Positions 44,521 to 52,243 of a stretch of DNA of 64,000 nucleotides are shown here, piece by piece (positions within the stretch are counted from its first letter, which is position 1; the number at the start of each line of letters is the position of its first letter). This DNA comes from Modestobacter sp. Leaf380 (GTDB taxonomy: Bacteria > Actinomycetota > Actinomycetes > Mycobacteriales > Geodermatophilaceae): contig NZ_LMQC01000022.1 of NCBI RefSeq assembly GCF_001424485.1, forward strand, positions 172,523-236,522, read 5' to 3'. The notes below the pieces were generated by a model. That model saw nothing but the letters and a program-made list of their open reading frames with translations. It was not told the DNA's origin and did not search any database. The position numbers and the translations under genes were made by a program.

Positions 44521-45753
44521 TCAGGCCAGCCGCAGCTGCCGGACGACGACCGCGAGCAGCACCGCCAGCGCCCCGACGACGGCGACTGCGACGCCGATGC
44601 CCGACAGTGCCCCGGACAGCGCGATCACCAGCAGCGGGCACAGGAACTCACCCAGGAACAGTGCTGCGGTCCACCGCCCGGTGCCCCGGCCGCGCTCGGC
44701 GAAGGACAGCTGGGACACCACCCAGGTCAGCAGGCTGGGCAGCATCAGGCCGGTGCCGGCACTGGCGATCACGGCACCCAGCACGGCGATCGGGACGACG
44801 GGGGCCAGGCCCATGACGAGCAGGCCCAGGCCGGCCAGGCCGAACGCCGCCGGCAGCAGGAACCGGGGGCCGCGGGCGACGAACCGGGGGAACGAGGCGG
44901 CTCCGGCCGCGGTGGCCAGCGAGGCCAGCGCGGCGAACCCGCCGATGGCGGCGGTCTCGGTCACGCCGAGGCCGTCCAGGACGAAGGACAGCTCGACGAT
45001 CGGGGTGTAGAAGACCACGCCGCCGACCAGCGTCACGCCCAGTGGCAGCAGCATCGGCCGCCAGGGCAGCGGCGGGAGCGCGGAGTCGGTCCCCGTGCGC
45101 ACCGGGGCGGTCGGCGTCCACAGGAGCCGGGCCGCCAGCGCGGCCAGCGGCAGTCCGACCAGGTACAGCCAGAACGGCGTCCGCCAGTCCGAGCTGCCCA
45201 GCGCGCCGCCGAGGCCGAAGAAGACCGTGGCGGCGAGTGTGGTGACGATGGTCTGCAGGCCGAACAGCTTGGCCCGCCGGGCACCGGCGGAGTAGTCGGC
45301 CAGCAGCGTGGTGCAGCAGGTCATGATCGCTGCCTCGGTGATGCCGACGCCGATCCGGGTGGCCAGGATCGCCGGCAGCGAGTCCAGGAACACCGGTGCC
45401 GTCCCGACCACGGCGTATACGGCGAGGGCACCCACCAGCAGCCGCTTGCGCCCGACCGCGTCGACGACCCGGCCGGCGAAGGGGGCCAGCAGCGCGATCA
45501 TCAGCGCCGGGGCGGTGAGCACCAGCGGGGCCAGCGCGTCGACGCCGGGGGTGCCGGCGAAGGCCCGCTGCAGGGTGGGCAGCACCGGGGAGAGCAGCAC
45601 CGCGCCCAGGATCGGCATGGTGCTGGCCGCCATGAGGACGGCGATCTCGGCGCGGCCGGCGGGACGGCCGGTCGCGGGGTGCCGGGCACCGTCGTCGACC
45701 GGGGCCGCGATGGCCGCGGCTGCCGGGAGGGGACCGTCGAGGGTCTCGGACAC
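44521..45753 (-). CDS. MFS transporter
   Basis: This is a 410-residue, 12-helix carrier. The cytoplasmic loop between helices two and three reads GRVVDAVGRKRLLVG, the MFS loop motif. It starts at GTG 45753 (VSETLDG) with AGGAG just before; an upstream ATG is possible but has no site. It lies 138 bases downstream of a LysR gene on the same strand and beside an aromatic-degradation-like cluster, so uptake of that substrate is a reasonable inference. Export of an intermediate cannot be excluded. Confidence 0.85.
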   Translation of the reverse strand: MSETLDGPLPAAAAIAAPVDDGARHPATGRPAGRAEIAVLMAASTMPILGAVLLSPVLPTLQRAFAGTPGVDALAPLVLTAPALMIALLAPFAGRVVDAVGRKRLLVGALAVYAVVGTAPVFLDSLPAILATRIGVGITEAAIMTCCTTLLADYSAGARRAKLFGLQTIVTTLAATVFFGLGGALGSSDWRTPFWLYLVGLPLAALAARLLWTPTAPVRTGTDSALPPLPWRPMLLPLGVTLVGGVVFYTPIVELSFVLDGLGVTETAAIGGFAALASLATAAGAASFPRFVARGPRFLLPAAFGLAGLGLLVMGLAPVVPIAVLGAVIASAGTGLMLPSLLTWVVSQLSFAERGRGTGRWTAALFLGEFLCPLLVIALSGALSGIGVAVAVVGALAVLLAVVVRQLRLA

Positions 45754-45891
45754 GGGCGGGCTCCTGGGGGTCGGGTGCCGGACCTCGGTGACCGGCATCA
45801 CTGCGACCAGGAGTGTGCTGACGGCGGGACCCGCTGACCAATAGATCCGCCGGCCTCCGGCATCACCGCCGTCGATGGGGGCCCGGCAGGG

Positions 45892-46812
45892 TCAGTCCAG
45901 CGACGCGGTGGCCTGCCGGGCGGCCTGGACGGTGAGCCGGCGCAGGAAGGCGTGCTCCGGGTCGCGGTCGTACACCGGGTGCCAGTACATCGCCTCGACC
46001 AGACCGCCGACGTCCACCGGGCACGGGAGGGTCCGCACCCCGGTGTCGCGGGGCAGCAGTGCGGCCAGCCGCCGCTGCAGCAGCGAGATCCGGGGAGAGC
46101 CGGCGACCAGGGTGGGCACGGTCAGGAAGCTCTCGGTGACCACCTGCACCCGGGGTTCGATGCCCTGCACCCGCAGGGCCCGCGCGGCCGGGGTGGACGC
46201 CGTCTGACCGTGGTAGACGACCACCCAGGGCAGCTCCCGGAGCTGCTCGACGGTGACGGCGTCATCGATCTCGGTGTTGTCGGTGGAGACCACCAGCACC
46301 CACTCGTCGGTGTAGAGGTCCTGGTGCGGCAGGTCGTCGACGAAGCCGCGGGGGAGCAGCATGAGGTCGCTGGCCAGCAGCGCCTGGTCGGCCCGGGCCA
46401 CCAGCTCGGGGCTGTGCGGGGCCAGCCGCAGCCGGGCGTGCGGGGCGACCTCGGTCAGCAGGGCGCAGAGGGTGTCCCCGAGGACGGTGACGGCGTAGTC
46501 GCTGAGCAGCAGGGTGAACTCCCGGCTCGACGTCCCCGGGTCGAAGCCGGGCTGGGCGGAGAACACCCGTTGCACGCCCTCCAGGGCCAGCCGGGCCTGC
46601 AGCTGGAGCTGCACCGCCAGTGGTGTGAGCCGGTACTCGTTGCCCACCCGGGCCAGCAGCTCGTCGTCGAAGTGCCGCCGCAGCCTGCCCAGTGACGCGG
46701 ACAACGCCGGCTGGCTGAGCCCCAGCTGCCGGGCCGCCCGGGTGACGCTGCGCTGCTGGAGCAGGGCGTCGAGGGAGACCAGCAGGTTCAGGTCCAGGTT
46801 GGCGACGTTCAC
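45892..46812 (-). CDS. LysR-type regulator, NahR/NodD-like N-terminus
   Basis: This is a 306-residue regulator with the winged helix at residues 5-65 (LDLNLLVSLDALLQQRSVTRAARQLGLSQPALS) and an effector-binding domain after it. The opening is that of the NodD/NahR branch, which often senses aromatic compounds. It starts at GTG 46812. The cyclase operon runs the opposite way, 123 bases apart, with a GTGAT-N7-ATCAC site between them, so it most likely controls that operon and perhaps the MFS gene behind it. Confidence 0.88.
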   Translation of the reverse strand: MNVANLDLNLLVSLDALLQQRSVTRAARQLGLSQPALSASLGRLRRHFDDELLARVGNEYRLTPLAVQLQLQARLALEGVQRVFSAQPGFDPGTSSREFTLLLSDYAVTVLGDTLCALLTEVAPHARLRLAPHSPELVARADQALLASDLMLLPRGFVDDLPHQDLYTDEWVLVVSTDNTEIDDAVTVEQLRELPWVVVYHGQTASTPAARALRVQGIEPRVQVVTESFLTVPTLVAGSPRISLLQRRLAALLPRDTGVRTLPCPVDVGGLVEAMYWHPVYDRDPEHAFLRRLTVQAARQATASLD

Positions 46813-46848
46813 GGCCGCGGACTGTAGTGCGTCCGGGCATCCACCGGA

Positions 46849-46865
46849 GTGATCCCGAGCATCAC
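46849..46865. promoter_or_regulatory. Candidate LysR operator before the catabolic operon
   Basis: GTGAT (46849-46853) and ATCAC (46861-46865) form an inverted repeat with a 7-base spacer in the gap between divergent lysR and the cyclase gene. The spacing is close to a LysR T-N11-A box, though not exact. Confidence 0.45.
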
Positions 46866-46935
46866 CGATCCCGTCTTCCCTGATGACCGTGCTGCCGCCG
46901 AGAGTGGCCCGAGTCACCGACGACCGGAAGGCACC

Positions 46936-47946
46936 ATGACCCAGCCCAGCACCGCTCCCGCCGAGACCACCGACTGGTCCGACCCCGAGGCCGCCATCGC
47001 GGCCGCGGCCGCCCGGGTCTCCAACTGGGACCGCTGGGGTGCCGAGGACGTGCTCGGGACGCTGAACCTGCTGACCCCGGCCAAGCGGGTGCAGGGCGCC
47101 GGCCTGGTCCGCCGCGGGGACGCCTTCGACCTCACCCAGCACTTCAACGCCGAGGGCCCGCAGAGCGGCTGGCGCCGCCGGACCAACCCGGTGCACACGA
47201 TGCTGGACACCGGGACCGACGCCGAGCGCGGCGTGCAGGGCTTCCCGCACGGCATCGGCGGTGCCGACGACGTGGTCGCGATGCCGCTGCAGTCCTCCAC
47301 CCAGTGGGACGGGCTGGGGCACATCTTCGACCACGGCCGGGCCTGGAACGGCCGGCGGGCCGGCGACGTCGTCACCTCCATGGGCGACGCCCGCACCGGC
47401 ATCGAGACCACCGCCGGCCGGTTCGTCGGCCGCGGCGTGCTGCTCGACGTCGCCCGGCACCTGGAGCCGGCCACCGCCGAGCTGCCCGACGGCTTCGCGA
47501 TCACCCCGGCGCACCTGGACGCCACCGCGGCCGCCGCCGGCGTCGAGGTCGGCAGCGGGGACCTGCTGCTGGTCCGCACCGGACGGCTGGCCCGCGCCCG
47601 GCGCACGGTCGCGGCCGGGGAGGGCTGGGCCGGTTACGCCGGCGGGGACTCCCCGGGGCTGTCGTTCACCGCCCTGGACTGGCTGCGCGCGCACGACGTC
47701 GCCGCCGTCGCCACCGACACGTGGGGCGTCGAGGTGCGGCCGAGTGAGTTCTCGGCACCCACCTTCCAGCCCTTCCACCAGGTCGCCATCCCACACCTGG
47801 GCCTGTTCCTGGGCGAGATGTGGGACCTGGAGGCGCTGGCCGCGGACTGCGCGGCCGACGGCGTCCACGAGTTCCTGCTCACCGCCCCGCCCCTGCCCGT
47901 GACCGGCGCCGTCGGCGCCCCGGTCGCCCCGATCGCCGTCAAGTAG
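46936..47946 (+). CDS. Cyclase family metal-dependent hydrolase
   Basis: This 336-residue protein is of the kynurenine-formamidase/isatin-hydrolase-like cyclase family (PF04199). The metal-site segment reads SSTQWDGLGHIFDHG, the form seen in larger cyclase proteins, with TDTWGVEVRP and FHQVAIPHLGLFLGEMWDLEAL later. Such enzymes open or hydrolyse amide, lactone or ring bonds. ATG 46936 follows GGAAGG. It is the first gene of a five-gene operon; the stop is ten bases before the monooxygenase. The substrate is not known. Confidence 0.85.
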   Translation: MTQPSTAPAETTDWSDPEAAIAAAAARVSNWDRWGAEDVLGTLNLLTPAKRVQGAGLVRRGDAFDLTQHFNAEGPQSGWRRRTNPVHTMLDTGTDAERGVQGFPHGIGGADDVVAMPLQSSTQWDGLGHIFDHGRAWNGRRAGDVVTSMGDARTGIETTAGRFVGRGVLLDVARHLEPATAELPDGFAITPAHLDATAAAAGVEVGSGDLLLVRTGRLARARRTVAAGEGWAGYAGGDSPGLSFTALDWLRAHDVAAVATDTWGVEVRPSEFSAPTFQPFHQVAIPHLGLFLGEMWDLEALAADCAADGVHEFLLTAPPLPVTGAVGAPVAPIAVK

Positions 47947-47956
47947 GGAATCCCCG

Positions 47957-49087
47957 ATGAGTGCAGTGCAGAACGTGCTCGTGGTCGGCGGCGGCCTCGC
48001 CGGTGCCGCGACCGCCGTCCACCTGGCCGCCGCCGGCGTGGCCGTCGACCTCGTCGAGGTCAAGCCCGACGTCCACGCCCTGGGCTCGGGCATCACGCTG
48101 CAGGGCAACGCCCTGCGCGAGCTGGACCGGCTCGGGGTCTGGGAGGCCGCCCGGGAGCGGGGCTACGCCTTCGACGTCACCGGCATCCGGGCGCCCGACC
48201 CGGCCGGGTCGGTGGTCGTCGAGGTGCCCGATGCCCGCACCGGCGGCCCGGCCTACCCGGCCGCCATGGGCATGACCAGGCCCGACCTGGCCGGCATCCT
48301 GCACGACCGGGCCACCGAGGTCGGCGCGAAGATCCGCTACGCGACGACGTCGACCGACCTGCGCCAGGACGCCGACGGCGTGGACGTCACCTTCTCCGAC
48401 GGCTCGGCCGGCCGCTACGACCTGGTCGTCGGCGCCGACGGCGTCCGCTCCTGGACCCGGCGGATGCTGGGCATCCAGCTGGAGACCAGGCAGACCGGCA
48501 TGGGCATCTGGCGGGCGTTCGGCCCCCGGCCGGCCGGGGTCACCCGCACCGACCTGTTCTATGGCGGGCCCTCCTACATCGCCGGCTACTGCCCGACCGG
48601 GGAGGACTCGGTCTACGCCTACATCGTCGAGGACGCGCAGGACCGCTCCACGCTGACCCCCGACGAGCAGCTGGCCACCATGCGGCAGCTGTCGGAGGCC
48701 TACCACGGCCCGTGGGACGAGATCCGGTCCACGCTCACCGACCCGAGCCGGGTCAACTACACCTGGTTCGAGAGCCACGTGCTGCCTTCCCCGTGGAACC
48801 GCGGCCGGGTCGTCCTCATCGGCGACGCCGCGCACACCTGCCCGCCGACCGTCGCCCAGGGCGGTGCGCAGGCCCTGGAGGACGCCGCCGTCCTCGGCGA
48901 GCTGCTCACCGGCCGGGACGCCCTGGACGAGGAGCTGTGGGACGCCTTCCACGGCCGCCGGTTCGACCGGGCCCGCACCGTCGTCGAGGCCTCCGACCAG
49001 CTCGCCCAGTGGCAGCTCGACCACGTCCAGGGCGACGTTCCCGCCCTGATGCGCTCCGTCGCGCAGCTCGTCAGCCAGCCCGCCTGA
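47957..49087 (+). CDS. FAD-dependent aromatic-type monooxygenase
   Basis: This 376-residue protein is of the p-hydroxybenzoate-hydroxylase fold. The Rossmann loop is VVGGGLAGAATAVHL, the DG motif is YDLVVGADGVRSWTR, and the second FAD motif is VVLIGDAAHTCPPTVAQGG. These three together mark group A flavin hydroxylases that use NAD(P)H and oxygen. In this operon it would prepare a ring for extradiol cleavage by the next enzyme. It starts at ATG 47957 and ends 14 bases before the dioxygenase. Confidence 0.88.
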   Translation: MSAVQNVLVVGGGLAGAATAVHLAAAGVAVDLVEVKPDVHALGSGITLQGNALRELDRLGVWEAARERGYAFDVTGIRAPDPAGSVVVEVPDARTGGPAYPAAMGMTRPDLAGILHDRATEVGAKIRYATTSTDLRQDADGVDVTFSDGSAGRYDLVVGADGVRSWTRRMLGIQLETRQTGMGIWRAFGPRPAGVTRTDLFYGGPSYIAGYCPTGEDSVYAYIVEDAQDRSTLTPDEQLATMRQLSEAYHGPWDEIRSTLTDPSRVNYTWFESHVLPSPWNRGRVVLIGDAAHTCPPTVAQGGAQALEDAAVLGELLTGRDALDEELWDAFHGRRFDRARTVVEASDQLAQWQLDHVQGDVPALMRSVAQLVSQPA

Positions 49088-49101
49088 GAGGGAGAGACAC
49101 C

Positions 49102-50052
49102 ATGACCGCGCCCGAGAAGACCCGCCTGATCACCCACCTGCGCCACGTCGACCTGGCCGTGCCCGACCTGCGCCGACAGACCGACTTCTTCACCCACACC
49201 TGGGGCCTCAAGCAGGAGACCACCGACAGCGGCCTGTCCTTCCTGGCCGCCGAGGGCAGCCCGGAGCACTACGTCGTCCGGCTGCGCGAGGCCACCGACA
49301 AGCGGATCGACCTGATCTCCTTCGGTGCCGCCGACCGGGCCGACGTCGACACCCTGGCCGCCCGGATGGCCTCGGCCGGTGTGCAGCTGGTGCACGAGCC
49401 CACCGACCTGCAGACCCCCGGCGGCGGGTACGGCTTCCGGTTCTTCGACAACGAGGGCCGCACCGTGGAGGTGTCCTCCGACGTCGCCGTCCGCGAGCAC
49501 CGCAAGATCGAGGAGGGCGAGTCCGTCCCGGTCCGCCTCTCGCACGTGGTGCTGAACTCGACCGAGCCGGAGAAGACGGTCGCCTTCTACGAGCAGCACT
49601 TCGGGTTCGCGCTGTCGGACACCCTGATGCACCCGCGGATGGGCAACATGATGTATTTCCTGCGCACCAACGCCTGGCACCACTCGCTGGCGATCGCCCG
49701 TGGCCCGCACGCCTCGCTGCACCACGCCTCCTTCGAGCTGCGCGGCATCGACGAGTACATGCGCGGCACGGGGCGGGCCCTGCGCGCGGGTGTGGAGAAG
49801 ATCTGGGGCCCGGGCCGGCACATGGCCGGGAACAACACGTTCTCCTACTTCCTGGACCCGCACGGCAACACGGTGGAGTACACGACCGAGCTGGACCTGG
49901 TCGACGAGGACACCTGGCACCCCACGCTCTACGACTTCTCCAACCCGGAGGTGTCCGACCAGTGGGGCACGGCCAACGCGATGAACGAGTTCGTCGCCAA
50001 GCAGTCGTTCAACGACCCGGACAAGGGCCTCTTCGTGGCCCCGCCCGTCTGA
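49102..50052 (+). CDS. Two-domain VOC extradiol dioxygenase
   Basis: This 316-residue protein has two glyoxalase/bleomycin-type modules, the layout of type I extradiol dioxygenases. In the C-terminal module the likely iron ligands are His in RLSHVVLNS, His in LHHASFELRG and Glu in GNTVEYTTELD. The N-terminal module has LRHVDLAVPDLRRQTDFF and FFDNEGRTVEVSSD. The enzyme should cleave a catechol-like ring next to its hydroxyls. It starts at ATG 49102 after GAGGGAGAG and overlaps the next gene (TGATG). Confidence 0.87.
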   Translation: MTAPEKTRLITHLRHVDLAVPDLRRQTDFFTHTWGLKQETTDSGLSFLAAEGSPEHYVVRLREATDKRIDLISFGAADRADVDTLAARMASAGVQLVHEPTDLQTPGGGYGFRFFDNEGRTVEVSSDVAVREHRKIEEGESVPVRLSHVVLNSTEPEKTVAFYEQHFGFALSDTLMHPRMGNMMYFLRTNAWHHSLAIARGPHASLHHASFELRGIDEYMRGTGRALRAGVEKIWGPGRHMAGNNTFSYFLDPHGNTVEYTTELDLVDEDTWHPTLYDFSNPEVSDQWGTANAMNEFVAKQSFNDPDKGLFVAPPV

Positions 50053-51014
50053 TGCGGTTCGCCACCTACGCCCACGACGGGGTCGTGTCCGCGGGGGTCG
50101 TCTCCGACGCCGGCGTGCACGCCCTGCCCGGCACCACGGTGCTGGACCTGGTCCGCTCCGGCCTGCCGACCGCGCTGGCCGCGGGCGAGCAGGCCCTCGA
50201 GGGCCCGGCTCTGCCGCTGGACACCGTCCGCCTGCTGCCGCCGCTGCAGCCCCCGTCGGTGCGTGACTTCGTCACCTTCGAGGAGCACGTCGAGGGCGTT
50301 CGCAGGAGCATCGACGGGGTCGGGGGAGTGCCCGAGCGCTGGTACGCCGCCCCGACGTTCTACTTCACGCACCCCTTCGCCCTGGTCGGTGCGCACGACG
50401 ACGTCGCCGTCCCGCCGGGGTCCCAGCGCTTCGACTTCGAGCTCGAGGTGGCCGCGGTCCTGGGCGCGGACCTGTCCTCCCCGACGCCGGAGCAGGCCCG
50501 CGAGGCCCTGTTCGGCTACACCGTCCTCAACGACTGGTCCGCGCGGGACCTGCAGGCCGCCGAGATGCAGGTGAGCCTCGGCCCGGCCAAGGGCAAGGAC
50601 TCGGCGACGACGTTGGGCCCGTGGCTGGTCACTGCCGACGAGCTCGAGCCGTACCGGGACGACGAGGGCTTCCTCGCCCTGGACATGCGCGTCACGGTCA
50701 ACGGCGAGCTGGTCGGGCAGGACCTGCTGTCCAACATGGGCTGGCCGTTCGAGGAGCTGGTCGTCTACGCCGGCCGCGGCACCCGGCTGCTGGCCGGCGA
50801 CGTCCTGGGCTCGGGCACCTGCGGCAACGGCGGGTGTCTGGCCGAGCTGTGGGGCCGGGACGGCGACGCCGCACCACCCCCGCTGCAGGTCGGCGATGTC
50901 GTCGAGATGACCGTCGAGGGCATCGGCACCATCCGCAACCGGGTGGTTGCGGGACTCGACCTGCCCCCCACACCGCGTGCCCGGCAGCGCCCGCGCGCCC
51001 GCACCCGTCCCTGA
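50052..51014 (+). CDS. Fumarylacetoacetate hydrolase family protein
   Basis: This 320-residue protein has the FAH domain. Metal-binding acids are in FDFELEVAAVLG, and the family motif is LFGYTVLNDWSARDLQ, followed by GPAKGKDSATTLGPWLV. The end is Pro/Arg-rich and poorly conserved. FAH proteins hydrolyse beta-diketo acids or act as decarboxylases or hydratases in meta-cleavage pathways. ATG 50052 overlaps the dioxygenase stop. The exact reaction cannot be set from the sequence. Confidence 0.87.
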   Translation: MRFATYAHDGVVSAGVVSDAGVHALPGTTVLDLVRSGLPTALAAGEQALEGPALPLDTVRLLPPLQPPSVRDFVTFEEHVEGVRRSIDGVGGVPERWYAAPTFYFTHPFALVGAHDDVAVPPGSQRFDFELEVAAVLGADLSSPTPEQAREALFGYTVLNDWSARDLQAAEMQVSLGPAKGKDSATTLGPWLVTADELEPYRDDEGFLALDMRVTVNGELVGQDLLSNMGWPFEELVVYAGRGTRLLAGDVLGSGTCGNGGCLAELWGRDGDAAPPPLQVGDVVEMTVEGIGTIRNRVVAGLDLPPTPRARQRPRARTRP

Positions 51015-51045
51015 CCCGCACACCCCCGTACCGAGAGGCACCCCC

Positions 51046-52218
51046 GTGTTCGAGTACTTCCCCGGCAACTACGTGTGGAACCTGGGCGTCGTCGCGACGC
51101 TCAACTCCGGCGGCCTGATCGACGAGGTCGACCGCGCCTGCCGGCCGATCAAGGAGGCCGCGCAGCAGGGCGAGGACGCCGGCACCGCGGACTTCCTGCG
51201 CGCCTGGACCGCGCTGACCGACCAGCTGGTCGGCCAGGCCGAGGAGGCCGAGAAGGCCGGCCACACCCGCACCGCGGGGCAGCTGTACTCCCGCGCCACC
51301 AACTACCTGTGTCAGGCCGAGCGGATGCTCGCCCACACCAACCCCGACCGGGTGCCCACCTACCGCCGGGTGCTGGAGCTGGCGGAGAAGGCGTTCGCGC
51401 TGCACAGCCCGCGGGTCAGCCGGGTCGAGATCCCCTACGAGGGCCAGACCCTGCCGGCGTACTTCAGCGCCGCCCCGGCCACCGACGACGGCCCGGCGCC
51501 GGTCGTCGTGCTGGTCAACGGCCTGGACTCGACCAAGGAGCACATGTACTCGTCGGGCCACTGGCTGGAGCTGGCAGAGCGCGGCATCTCCTGCCTGATG
51601 CTGGACCAGCCCGGCACGGGTGAGTCGCTGCGCCTGCAGGGCATCACCGCCCGCATCGACGCCGAGGTCTGGGCCGGCGCGGCCGTGGACTGGCTGGAGA
51701 CCCGCGCCGACGTCGACCCGGCGCGCATCGGCGTCGTCGGCTGGTCGCTGGGCGGCTACTACTCCCCGCGCGCCGCGGCGTTCGAGAAGCGGTTCGCCCT
51801 CTGCGTGGCCTGGGGCGCCAACCACGACTGGGGCGCCGTGCAGCGTCGCCGGGCCGAGCGCGAGGGCGAGCGGCCGGTGCCGCACTACTGGTCGCACGTG
51901 CTGTGGGTGTGGGGCATCGAGGGCGACGAGCACCACCTGGACGCGTTCCTGGACTTCGCCGACGACGTCAACCTGGAGGGCGTCGTCGAGCAGATCACCG
52001 TGCCGTTCCTCATCGCGCACGGCGAGGACGACCGGCAGATCCCGCTGGCCTACGCGCACCGCTCCTACGACCAGGCGGTCAACTCCCCCAAGCGCGAGCT
52101 GCGGGTCTTCACCCCCGAGGAGGGCGCCACCGAGCACATCGGGCTGGACCACCTGCCGCACGTCAGCGTCTTCGTCGCCGACTGGGTGGCCGACACCTTC
52201 GCCGAGCTCGCCCGCTGA
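51046..52218 (+). CDS. Alpha/beta-hydrolase, C-C bond hydrolase-like
   Basis: This 390-residue protein has a helical N-terminal domain of about 125 residues before the hydrolase core. The layout resembles 2,6-dihydroxypseudooxynicotine hydrolase of nicotine catabolism. The nucleophile is in VVGWSLGGYYSPR, the acid is probably in AHGEDDRQIP, and the His is in TEHIGLDHLP. As the last gene of an operon with ring hydroxylase and ring cleaver, it probably splits a C-C bond of the opened ring. GTG 51046 follows GAGAGG. The stop lies inside a convergent hairpin. Confidence 0.85.
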   Translation: MFEYFPGNYVWNLGVVATLNSGGLIDEVDRACRPIKEAAQQGEDAGTADFLRAWTALTDQLVGQAEEAEKAGHTRTAGQLYSRATNYLCQAERMLAHTNPDRVPTYRRVLELAEKAFALHSPRVSRVEIPYEGQTLPAYFSAAPATDDGPAPVVVLVNGLDSTKEHMYSSGHWLELAERGISCLMLDQPGTGESLRLQGITARIDAEVWAGAAVDWLETRADVDPARIGVVGWSLGGYYSPRAAAFEKRFALCVAWGANHDWGAVQRRRAEREGERPVPHYWSHVLWVWGIEGDEHHLDAFLDFADDVNLEGVVEQITVPFLIAHGEDDRQIPLAYAHRSYDQAVNSPKRELRVFTPEEGATEHIGLDHLPHVSVFVADWVADTFAELAR

Positions 52219-52243
52219 GGCCCGTCGGGACCGGCGGCCTCAG
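52215..52243. terminator. Convergent hairpin embedding both stop codons
   Basis: CTGAGGCC (52215-52222) pairs with GGCCTCAG (52236-52243) around a 13-base loop. The left arm holds the hydrolase stop and the right arm the stop of the minus-strand gene. Confidence 0.6.

Noticed and set aside
45892..48108. 738-codon minus frame joining LysR to sequence opposite the cyclase
   Set aside because: Only the part from GTG 46812 onward matches LysR; the upstream part is antisense to the cyclase gene.
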